DNA of 64,000 bases, taken from assembly GCA_050015455.1 (NCBI GenBank), contig JBEKBJ010000010.1, forward strand, positions 1 to 64,000, given 5' to 3'. This stretch comes from JAGDMS01 sp050015455. Lineage in GTDB: Bacteria; Desulfobacterota; Binatia; HRBIN30. Under the pieces are notes generated by a model that saw only the letters and a program-made list of their open reading frames with translations, did not search any database and was not told the DNA's origin. Of this stretch, positions 42,453 to 49,197 are shown piece by piece (position 1 is the first letter of the stretch; every line of letters begins with the position of its first letter). The position numbers and the translations under genes are program-made.

Positions 42453-43976
42453 ATGAACATGCGTAGGATGCGAACCGGATTCGTCGGAAAGTATTCACTG
42501 TATGCGGTGCTGGCAGGCTTGGGATTAATGGCCTGGACCAGCCTGGCCGTGGCGCAGGGCACGCTCGGTGCAGGCAGCGTCAGCGGCACCGCTGGGCAAA
42601 CGGTAGGGGTGCCGATCACGCTCAACACCGGCAGTGATGACGTGGACTTCTTTGCGGTTACCTTTACGGTGGTGGCGCAGGGAGGTGCGACTGCCATCAC
42701 GACTGCGCTCACCTATACTCCGGCCGATGACATCCCGAAGCCCGATCTCAGCACGGCCGTCCCAGCTTCGGGGGAGCTCGCCATTGGCTACGTCGGCCTG
42801 GCTACTACGCTGAGTGGTGTACTTCAGGTTGGCACCCTCAACGTGCCGGTGCCTGCCGGAGCGACGGGCAGCTACGTTGTGCAGCTGTCCAAAATCAGCG
42901 CCGGTGATCTCGCCGGTAACAGGGTCACCCTGACGGGGGCGAATGGCGCGATCACACTCGGTGGTGAGCCAACGGCAACGCCGACGACGGCACCGACGCC
43001 CGGTCCCGACACGCTGAGTGCAGGCAGTGTCAGCGGCACCGCTGGGCAAGCGGTAGGGGTGCCGATCACACTCAACACCGGCAGTGACGACGTGGACTTC
43101 TTTGCGGTTACCTTTACGGTGGTGGCGCAGGGAGGTGCGACTGCCATCACGACTGCGCTCACGTATACTCCGGCCGATGACATACCGAAGCCCGATCTCA
43201 GCACGGCCGTCCCAGCTTCGGGGGAGCTTGCCATTGGCTACGTCGGCCTGGCTACTACGCTGAGTGGCGTACTTCAGGTTGGCACCCTCAACGTGCCGGT
43301 ACCTGCTGGATCGACGGGCAGCTACGCTGTTCAACTGTCCAAACTCAGCGCCGGCGATCTCGCCGGTAACAGGGTCACCCTGACAGCGGTGAATGGCGCG
43401 ATCGCACTCGCTGGTCCGACGGCAGTGCCCACCACTCCAACCACGGTGGTGAATACCCCGACCCCAGTACCGCCGACGGCGACCGCTACTACGGTGCCGA
43501 CGGCGACCGCTACTACGGTGCCGACGGCGACCGCTACTACGGCGCCGACGGCGACGGCTACTGCCACCAAGGCGGCCACTGCGACTGCCACCAAGGGCAC
43601 ACCGTCGGCGGGTACCGCGACTCCGACCGTGGCACCGGAAAGCACGCTGGCCACGAGCATCACCGCTACCAGCACCACGATTACGCTCGTTGATGCTAGT
43701 TCATTCCCGAGTAGCGGAACCATCGTGATCGATTACGAGCAGATCTCCTACACCGGTAAGAGCGGCAACCAGCTGACTGGCGTGACGCGCGGTGTGAACG
43801 GCACGACGGCCGCAGCGCACCTTGCCGGTGCGACGGTGACCCTGTTCACGCCCAGCCCTTGTCCGACTTGTGAGGACAATGACAGCTGCCAGATCAGCGC
43901 GAACGGTCACGGTTATGCGTGGGTACTGCTCATTCCAGCCGTCGGTTTGCTGGTGATGAGACGTAGGCGTCGTTAG
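42453..43976 (+). CDS. anchored scaffold-like protein: two cohesin-like repeats, PT linker, RGVNGT module, C-terminal anchor
   Basis: After a signal peptide (SLYAVLAGLGLMAWTSLAVAQ) two cohesin-like domains follow (about residues 37-167 and 187-317), each beginning L.AGSVSGTAGQ.VGVPITLN and containing DDVDFFAVTFTVVAQGG. Next come a Pro/Thr linker of repeated VPTATATT units (about 330-385), the RGVNGT module (about 392-460) and the C-terminal signal CQISANGHGYAWVLLIPAVG followed by a hydrophobic stretch and RRRRR. The order of secretion signal, binding domains, stalk and surface anchor is that of an anchoring scaffoldin. It ends 27 bp before a strong terminator. Confidence 0.75.
   Translation: MNMRRMRTGFVGKYSLYAVLAGLGLMAWTSLAVAQGTLGAGSVSGTAGQTVGVPITLNTGSDDVDFFAVTFTVVAQGGATAITTALTYTPADDIPKPDLSTAVPASGELAIGYVGLATTLSGVLQVGTLNVPVPAGATGSYVVQLSKISAGDLAGNRVTLTGANGAITLGGEPTATPTTAPTPGPDTLSAGSVSGTAGQAVGVPITLNTGSDDVDFFAVTFTVVAQGGATAITTALTYTPADDIPKPDLSTAVPASGELAIGYVGLATTLSGVLQVGTLNVPVPAGSTGSYAVQLSKLSAGDLAGNRVTLTAVNGAIALAGPTAVPTTPTTVVNTPTPVPPTATATTVPTATATTVPTATATTAPTATATATKAATATATKGTPSAGTATPTVAPESTLATSITATSTTITLVDASSFPSSGTIVIDYEQISYTGKSGNQLTGVTRGVNGTTAAAHLAGATVTLFTPSPCPTCEDNDSCQISANGHGYAWVLLIPAVGLLVMRRRRR
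42561..43405 (+). repeat. tandem 450-bp repeat encoding the two cohesin-like domains
   Basis: Bases 42561-42955 and 43011-43405 align without gaps at a fixed offset of 450 bp, with roughly 20 differences over 395 bp, most at third codon positions. The 55-bp linkers differ. This indicates recent duplication or ongoing gene conversion within the gene. Confidence 0.9.
43478..43557 (+). repeat. short tandem repeat (VPTATATT codons)
   Basis: Tandem copies of a 24-bp unit (GTGCCGACGGCGACCGCTAC plus TACG), three to four in a row, encode the Pro/Thr stalk. Such arrays change length easily, so stalk length may vary between strains. Confidence 0.75.
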
Positions 43977-44002
43977 CCTTGGAACTCGTATAAGCCAAGA
44001 GA

Positions 44003-44030
44003 GGGGGTCGCTTTGCGGCCCCCTTTTTTT
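44003..44030 (+). terminator. Rho-independent terminator
   Basis: Stem GGGGGTCGC (44003-44011), loop TTT, GCGGCCCCC (44015-44023) with one G-T pair, followed by seven T (44024-44030), 27 bp after the scaffold gene stop. It ends the transcript of the 42453-43976 gene and is the clearest intrinsic terminator in the window. Confidence 0.92.
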
Positions 44031-44192
44031 GCGGCCGCAACCATCGCGTAGCCGAGCACGGAGCCATGCAGGATAAGAACTGACGGGATCGACTGGTGCT
44101 GCCAGTGGTGTAACCTCTGAGGAAATTCTTGTCGGCTCACGATGGGCAAGAACACGAGCGAGCCGTAAGAGAGCGACACACGAGGAGGGTTG

Positions 44193-44708
44193 ATGAACAC
44201 GCGCAGGATGCGGACCGGATTCAGGAAGTACTTGCTATATGGGGTGCTGGCAGGCTTAGGCCTGATGGTATCGACAGGCTTGGCCCTGGCGCAGAACACG
44301 CTGAGCGCAGGGGATGTCAAAGCCAGCGCGGGGCAAGGCGCAGCGGTGCCGATTACGATCAGCACGGGCAGCAATAATGTGGCGTTTTTTGCGGCGACCT
44401 TTAAGGTGGTGCCGCAGGGTGGCGCGCCCGCCATTACGGAGAAGCTCACTTATCAGGCAGCCACGGGGGTTTCGGCCCCCGATCTCCAGACGGCCGTTCA
44501 GGCGCAGGCAAAGCTTGCGATCGGTTACGCCGGGGCTAGCATCAACCCGGCGCTGACTGGTATGGCTCTGGCGGGAACCCTGATGGTTCCGGTTCCCGCG
44601 GGAGCGGCCGGCGCGTACCGGGTGCAAATTGAGAGAATCAGCGCCGGAGATTCCTCCGGCAATAGGATTACTCTGACGGGGCAGCCTGGAACGATAGCGG
44701 TCAAATGA
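44193..44708 (+). CDS. secreted single cohesin-like domain protein (171 aa)
   Basis: Signal peptide YLLYGVLAGLGLMVSTGLAL is clearly homologous to that of the scaffold at 42453. One cohesin-like domain follows (NTLSAGDVKASAGQGAAVPI, NNVAFFAATFKVVPQGG, KLAIGYAGASINPALTGM, RVQIERISAGDSSGNRI) and the protein ends there, without stalk or anchor. It is thus a free soluble version of the same binding domain, and could cap dockerin-tagged proteins or link via another partner. Its leader (44127-44187) resembles the one at 45712-45773. Confidence 0.75.
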   Translation: MNTRRMRTGFRKYLLYGVLAGLGLMVSTGLALAQNTLSAGDVKASAGQGAAVPITISTGSNNVAFFAATFKVVPQGGAPAITEKLTYQAATGVSAPDLQTAVQAQAKLAIGYAGASINPALTGMALAGTLMVPVPAGAAGAYRVQIERISAGDSSGNRITLTGQPGTIAVK

Positions 44709-44839
44709 GCACGAAGCTCGACCGTGTTCATTCGTGGTGGCAGTACCCCACTTGGGTGCTACTGCTCGCGTAAGAGGACGGCCACAATCAACGTGGCCGG
44801 CCAAGCCCTAAGGACCCGCGAAGGCAAGGATATCGTGGA

Positions 44840-45679
44840 ATGCGAATTTGCGAAACGCGAAGTGTGCGGGTCAGTGCGCTGGTGCTCTTCGGGCTGTTCG
44901 GCTTTGCACCGAGTGTATGGGCGGCGGTATCGGTGAACGTGGGATCAGCTACCGGCTCCCCCGGGAGTACGGTGACGTTCTTCGTAACCGTCACCACAAC
45001 AGCGGGCGAGCAGGTGGCGGCAACGGATACCACGATCGTCTTTGAATCGGCGACGCCTATCGTTCAGTGCAGCACGAACCCGTCCTTTGCGATCAGCGAA
45101 TGTGCCCTGCAGCCGACAGGGTGCACGCCTGGGGTCGACTGCCAGCAGACCAAATGCATCGTCGCACCGTTCGGCGGAACGATCCCCAGCGGTTCCCAGC
45201 TGTACGCTTGTAGCGTGCACATTGCCGCCAATGCCGCCGGTGGTGAATATGCGCTGCACTGTTCCGCGGTGGGCGTGTTTGATAGCGCGGGCAATTCGCT
45301 GAACCCACAATGTACGGATGGCTGGGTCGAGGTCGTCCCCCCCACCTCTCAGAGCTACACCGTCTGTGATGTGAATCGGGCTACGTCTCAAGAGACAGGG
45401 GACGATGTTGGCGATTTCGGGGACGGGTCGATCGACATTTTCGACTACAAGGCCATCTTCAACGCTGCACAGCTGAGTATCGACGCTCCTGCGGCGGGCA
45501 CCGCTCGCTTCTCCGCGATGGATTCTTCAACGGTGGACGCGCCACCGGCCTGCGGCGGCGACGGGACGCTGGACATCTTCGATGTGAGACAGTGCTTCGA
45601 CGTCGGCCAGCTGGGTGTGACCAACTACGTGCGGACAGGCACGGGATCGAGCTGTACCTCAGCAGTGCAACCGCAATAG
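44840..45679 (+). CDS. secreted cohesin-like + dockerin-like adaptor protein
   Basis: Signal peptide to about SVWA (residue 28); cohesin-like domain (about 30-168) opening VSVNVGSATGSPGSTVTFFV with QVAATDTTIVFESATPIVQC and closing GEYALHCSAVGVFDSAGNSL; then a dockerin-like module (about 172-265) with VGDFGDGSIDIFDYKAIFNA and CGGDGTLDIFDVRQCFDVGQ. The cohesin half is a close paralogue of the protein at 45961-46596, while the dockerin half is nearly identical in DNA to 41276-42418. The gene is therefore a recombinant of two modules found singly on either side. Several Cys pairs suggest disulfides. Confidence 0.75.
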   Translation: MRICETRSVRVSALVLFGLFGFAPSVWAAVSVNVGSATGSPGSTVTFFVTVTTTAGEQVAATDTTIVFESATPIVQCSTNPSFAISECALQPTGCTPGVDCQQTKCIVAPFGGTIPSGSQLYACSVHIAANAAGGEYALHCSAVGVFDSAGNSLNPQCTDGWVEVVPPTSQSYTVCDVNRATSQETGDDVGDFGDGSIDIFDYKAIFNAAQLSIDAPAAGTARFSAMDSSTVDAPPACGGDGTLDIFDVRQCFDVGQLGVTNYVRTGTGSSCTSAVQPQ

Positions 45680-45711
45680 TTCACCAGCACGTCGGAGAGC
45701 CTAACGAGGTT

Positions 45712-45839
45712 TTTGTCCGGTGATGACGTACAAGAACACGACTGAATCACGTAAGTAGAGTGACACGAGAGAAATGGAGACTGCATCCAGGGAGTACTTG
45801 TTGTGTGTGCCGCTGGGGCGCTCGGGGTTCATAGGGTAG
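45712..45839 (+). pseudogene. decayed start of a lost cohesin gene
   Basis: The stretch TTTTTGTCCGGTGATGACGT through GTGACACGAGAG matches the leader of the gene at 44193 (TTCTTGTCGGCTCACGATGG through GCGACACACGAGG). It is followed by an ATG at 45774 and a 21-codon frame whose ...REYLLCVPLGRSGF lines up with RKYLLYGVLAGLGL of the 44193 signal peptide, then a stop. Nothing of the mature domain remains. I infer that a scaffold-like gene once stood here, after the adaptor gene, as in the 41276-43976 pair. Confidence 0.6.
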
Positions 45840-45854
45840 GGAAGTGCCGGCGCC

Positions 45855-45888
45855 GTGACCCGTGCCTTGATTCTGCGTTACGGGTCAC
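45855..45888 (+). promoter_or_regulatory. 9-bp hairpin and CACGTAAGA leader element
   Basis: Perfect arms GTGACCCGT (45855-45863) and ACGGGTCAC (45880-45888) with a 16-base loop, followed directly by GTAAGA. A related stretch (GCCTTGA..CTTGCGT....CTCACGTAAGAG) precedes fabF at 46761-46793, and CGTAAG words occur in the leaders at 44164, 44769 and 45749. It lies 72 bp upstream of the 45961 gene, and could be an RNA element or operator shared by this cluster. Confidence 0.4.
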
Positions 45889-45960
45889 GTAAGACTCGAC
45901 AGTGAGGTCGGCATCGCAGCTAAGCTCCCTGGAAATCGGGAAAAGCAAGGAGATCGTAAA

Positions 45961-46596
45961 ATGCGAATTCGCGAAACGCTAGTCGTGCGGCTCAGTCTGG
46001 CGGTGCTACTCGGGCTGCTCGGGTCTGCACCGAGTGCACGGGCGGCGGTGTCGGTGAATGTGGGATCAGTTAGCGCCTCCCCCGGGAGTACGCTGAATAT
46101 CTTCTACGTAACCCTCACCACAACAGCGGGCGAGCAGGTGGCGGCAACCGAGACCACGATCGGTTTTGAGTCGGAGACGCCTGTCGTCCAGTGCACCACG
46201 AACCCGTCCTTTGCGATCAGCCAATGTGCCCTGCAGCCGACAGGGTGCACGGCTGGCGTTAACGGCAACTGCCAGCAGACCGAATGCATCATCGCGGGGT
46301 TCGGCGGAACGATCCCCAACGGCTCTGTGCTGTACACCTGCGACGTGAACATTGCCAGCAATGCCGCCATTGGTGAATATGCGCTGAGCTGTTCTGCGGT
46401 GAGCGTGCTTGATAGCGCGGGCAATTCGCTGAACCCACAGTGCACGGGTGGCTATGTTGAGGTCGTCGCCCCTACCCCCACGCCGGGTTCGGGTGGTGGC
46501 ATTGCATGTCAGATCGCGGCGATAGGCCAGAGCTATGGAGGGTGGCTCCTGGTGTTCCCAGCCGCTGCGCTGCTGTGGTTGCGCCGACGTCGGTGA
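45961..46596 (+). CDS. cohesin-like protein with C-terminal anchor signal (211 aa)
   Basis: Signal peptide to SARA (about residue 28), then a cohesin-like domain (VSVNVGSVSASPGSTLNIFY, QVAATETTIGFESETPVVQC, GEYALSCSAVSVLDSAGNSL) closely similar to that of the 44840 protein. A short linker TPTPGSGGG is followed by CQIAAIGQSYGGWLLVFPAA and RRRR. The Cys, Gln-Ile, aromatic/Trp, Pro and terminal Arg cluster repeat the C-terminal signal of the 42453 scaffold. Anchored single-cohesin protein; the C-terminal anchor replaces the dockerin-like module of its paralogue. Confidence 0.75.
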   Translation: MRIRETLVVRLSLAVLLGLLGSAPSARAAVSVNVGSVSASPGSTLNIFYVTLTTTAGEQVAATETTIGFESETPVVQCTTNPSFAISQCALQPTGCTAGVNGNCQQTECIIAGFGGTIPNGSVLYTCDVNIASNAAIGEYALSCSAVSVLDSAGNSLNPQCTGGYVEVVAPTPTPGSGGGIACQIAAIGQSYGGWLLVFPAAALLWLRRRR

Positions 46597-46644
46597 CTGA
46601 GTGCTGAATTTCCGAATTACGGCGACGACCAGCGATCATTTCAT

Positions 46645-46705
46645 GCCCTCGCCCTGACCCCTTCGACAGGCTCAGGGCAGGCTCTCTCCCAGGGGGCGGG
46701 GAGAC
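46645..46705. repeat. REP-like element with GCCCTGA/TCAGGGC hairpin
   Basis: GCCCTGACCCCTTCGACAGG CTCAGGGC forms 7-bp arms and is followed by CTCTCTCCCAGGGGGCGGGGAG, similar to the elements at 12196 and 57215. Intergenic, between the last cohesin gene and fabF. Confidence 0.6.
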
Positions 46706-46802
46706 CTGCAAGGATACCTGGGTGTGACTGTGAACGGCGGTAGTTGGCCGGTGCAGGGTACGCCTTGAACCTTGCGTGCCGCTCACGTAAGAGCAGAAGC
46801 CG

Positions 46803-48053
46803 ATGCGCGATGCGAACAGACGAGTGGTTATTACCGGCATGGGCCTGGTGACGCCGCTGGGCAACGACCTCGTCGCCAACTGGGAAAAACTGCTCGCCGG
46901 CCGCTCCGGCATCGGCGCCATCAGCCGGTTCGACGCCACGCAGTTGCCGGTCCGCATCGCCGGGGAGGTACGGAACTTCGATCCGGCCCTGTACATCGAG
47001 AAGCGCGACATCAAGAAGATGGACGCATTCACACTGTACGCCATGGCGGCGACACAAATGGCGCTCGACGATGCTCGGCTGAAGATTGACGAGAGCATCG
47101 CGGAACGCGTTGGCGTTCTCGTGGGCGTCGGCATGGGAGGGATCGCCAGCCTCGAAGAGGGGCACCAACTCTTTCTCCAAGGCGGTGTGCGCAAGCTGTC
47201 GCCGTTCATGCTGCCGCGTCTCATCGCCAACATGGCACCGGGTCACATCGCCATTCGCTTTGGGGCCAAAGGCGTGAACTATGTGGTGACCAGTGCCTGC
47301 GCTTCCGGCGGACACGCGATCGGCGAGGCCTGCCGCCTGATCCGGTTCGGGTTCCAGGACGCCATGCTGACGGGCGGTGCCGAGGCTGCGGTGACACCCC
47401 TGAGCATTGCCGGCTTTGCCGCCATGCGCGCGCTGTCGACCCGCAACGAGGAACCGGAACGGGCGTGCCGCCCGTTCGATCGCGAGCGCGACGGTTTCGT
47501 CATGTCGGAAGGTGCGGGCATGCTGGTGCTGGAAGAGCGCGAAGCCGCACTCGGGCGGGGCGCACGCGTCTATGCCGAGGTCATTGGCTACGGCGCCAAC
47601 GCCGATGGGTATCACATAACCACCCCAGCCCCGGAAGGAGCGGGCGCCGCGCGCTGCATGTCGCTGGCGCTGGAGGATGGCGGCCTGCGACCGCAAGAGG
47701 TCGACTACATCAACGCGCACGGGACCTCGACACCGTACAACGATGTCAATGAGACGCAGGCAATCAAGAAAGTGTTCGGAGAGCACGCTATGCGGCTGGC
47801 CGTGAGCTCGACGAAATCCATGACCGGCCACCTGCTCGGTGCCGCCGGGGCGATCGAGGCGGCGTACACCGCGTTGACCGTGTATCATGGCGTCGCCCCG
47901 CCGACGATCAACTATGAGCATCCGGACCCTGAATGCGATCTCGACTACGTTCCCAATTGCGCACGCACCATGCGGGTGCGCGTGGCGCTGTCGAATTCCT
48001 TCGGCTTCGGCGGTACGAACGCCTGTGTGGCGCTGCGGCGCCACGAGGACTAG
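46803..48053 (+). CDS. fabF: 3-oxoacyl-[acyl-carrier-protein] synthase II
   Basis: A condensing enzyme of fatty-acid elongation using malonyl-ACP. The thiolase fold shows RRVVITGMGLVTPLGND, catalytic Cys166 in VTSACASGG, His in NAHGTSTPYND and His in STKSMTGHLLGAAGA, and ends SNSFGFGGTNACVALRR. 416 aa is normal. No acpP, fabD or fabG adjoins, so it is a stand-alone copy, perhaps for a specialised lipid. Its leader shares a CTCACGTAAGAG word with the cohesin cluster upstream. Confidence 0.95.
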   Translation: MRDANRRVVITGMGLVTPLGNDLVANWEKLLAGRSGIGAISRFDATQLPVRIAGEVRNFDPALYIEKRDIKKMDAFTLYAMAATQMALDDARLKIDESIAERVGVLVGVGMGGIASLEEGHQLFLQGGVRKLSPFMLPRLIANMAPGHIAIRFGAKGVNYVVTSACASGGHAIGEACRLIRFGFQDAMLTGGAEAAVTPLSIAGFAAMRALSTRNEEPERACRPFDRERDGFVMSEGAGMLVLEEREAALGRGARVYAEVIGYGANADGYHITTPAPEGAGAARCMSLALEDGGLRPQEVDYINAHGTSTPYNDVNETQAIKKVFGEHAMRLAVSSTKSMTGHLLGAAGAIEAAYTALTVYHGVAPPTINYEHPDPECDLDYVPNCARTMRVRVALSNSFGFGGTNACVALRRHED

Positions 48054-48198
48054 TGTAGTGCGCCGCAATTGGAGTGTCGGAACGGAGAATCGTTGCCGCG
48101 CCAAATAAGAGATTATCTGTCTGACACAGTACACTAGGTTCGAGTCCAGCGCCCTTCACATCCGTTCGCTCTCTCAAGTGGAGGAATGAATACGCACC

Positions 48199-49197
48199 GT
48201 GAACCCCGCCCTTGAAAAGTTGTTTCAACGCCGTGTGCTCTTCGTTGCCGGCAAGGGCGGGGTGGGCAAGACCACCGTAGCCTGTGCGCTGGCGATGATC
48301 GCGACACAGCTGGGCAAGCGCGTGCTGCTGACCGAGGTGGACGGCGCCGGCCGCGCCGCGTATTTGCTCGGAGTGGAGCCGGCCGCTGTCGGATTGCCCC
48401 GATCAGCAGGGCCGTCGTTGTCGGTGATGTCCATCGAAGGCACTGCCGCACTTGCGGAGTACTTGCAGATCATCTTGCCGGTGAAGCGCGTATTACAGGC
48501 CGTCTTTGCCAGCCGGATCTACCGCTACTTTGTTGCTGCAGCTCCGGGGTTGAAGGAGCTGCTGACCATGGGAAAGATTTGGCACGAGGCGGAGCGCGTA
48601 GACGAAGCCTCGGGCAATCGCCTCTGGGACCTGGTGATCGTCGACGCGCCGGCTACCGGGCACAGCCTGCAGTATCTGCGCATGCCGTACGCAGCACAGC
48701 AGGCCTTCGGCAGTGGGCTGGTGGGCCGCGAAAGCAAGCGCATCGTCGATTTGCTCGTCGATCCGGACATGACCGCGGTCAACCTGGTCACCACGGCCGA
48801 GGAGATGCCAGTCAACGAGACCGTCGCAATGTACCAACAGATTCGCGGCGAATTGCACATGCCGCTGGGGGTGTTGTTTGTCAATCGCATGCATCACGCC
48901 ACCCTAGAGGCGAGGAAGTTGGACATGCTCGAGCGGCGACTGGCTAGGGTGCACGACGCACGCGGGCGCGCCGTCGCCACCGAGGTGTTGAACCGCGGGC
49001 GCGAAGATCTCGGCTGGACCGAAATCAATCTGCGCTATGTGGAGCGGCTGGCGGCAGAGGTCGCAATGCCGCGGATCGAGATCCCGCTGGTGTTCGCGGA
49101 GGAGTTCGGCTTGCGGGAGGTACATGGCATCGCCGCCGACATCGCCGCCGAGAGCGTGGCAGCGTCACGCCGGGAAACCATGCATGGGCGGACTTGA
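48199..49197 (+). CDS. ArsA/GET3-family ATPase, first of a pair
   Basis: The deviant Walker A LFVAGKGGVGKTTVACALAM has both the P-loop Lys and the signature Lys; switch regions are LLTEVDGAGR and DLVIVDAPATGHSLQYL. The soluble 332-aa protein is a single ArsA half. Such ATPases act as client carriers (GET3) or anion-pump subunits; no arsB or arsR is nearby. Start GTG 48199. A nine-codon upstream frame beginning ATG 48186 overlaps this start in another frame and might affect its translation. It overlaps the second ATPase gene by 14 bp. Confidence 0.9.
   Translation: MNPALEKLFQRRVLFVAGKGGVGKTTVACALAMIATQLGKRVLLTEVDGAGRAAYLLGVEPAAVGLPRSAGPSLSVMSIEGTAALAEYLQIILPVKRVLQAVFASRIYRYFVAAAPGLKELLTMGKIWHEAERVDEASGNRLWDLVIVDAPATGHSLQYLRMPYAAQQAFGSGLVGRESKRIVDLLVDPDMTAVNLVTTAEEMPVNETVAMYQQIRGELHMPLGVLFVNRMHHATLEARKLDMLERRLARVHDARGRAVATEVLNRGREDLGWTEINLRYVERLAAEVAMPRIEIPLVFAEEFGLREVHGIAADIAAESVAASRRETMHGRT

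Noticed and set aside
42561..43405. CRISPR-like array
   Set aside because: The repeats are 395-bp coding units in frame within one gene, not short spaced repeats. No CRISPR array was seen elsewhere.
48135..48150. GGTTCGAGTCC, a tRNA T-loop-like sequence
   Set aside because: The flanking bases do not form a T-stem and no acceptor, D or anticodon arms can be placed around it.
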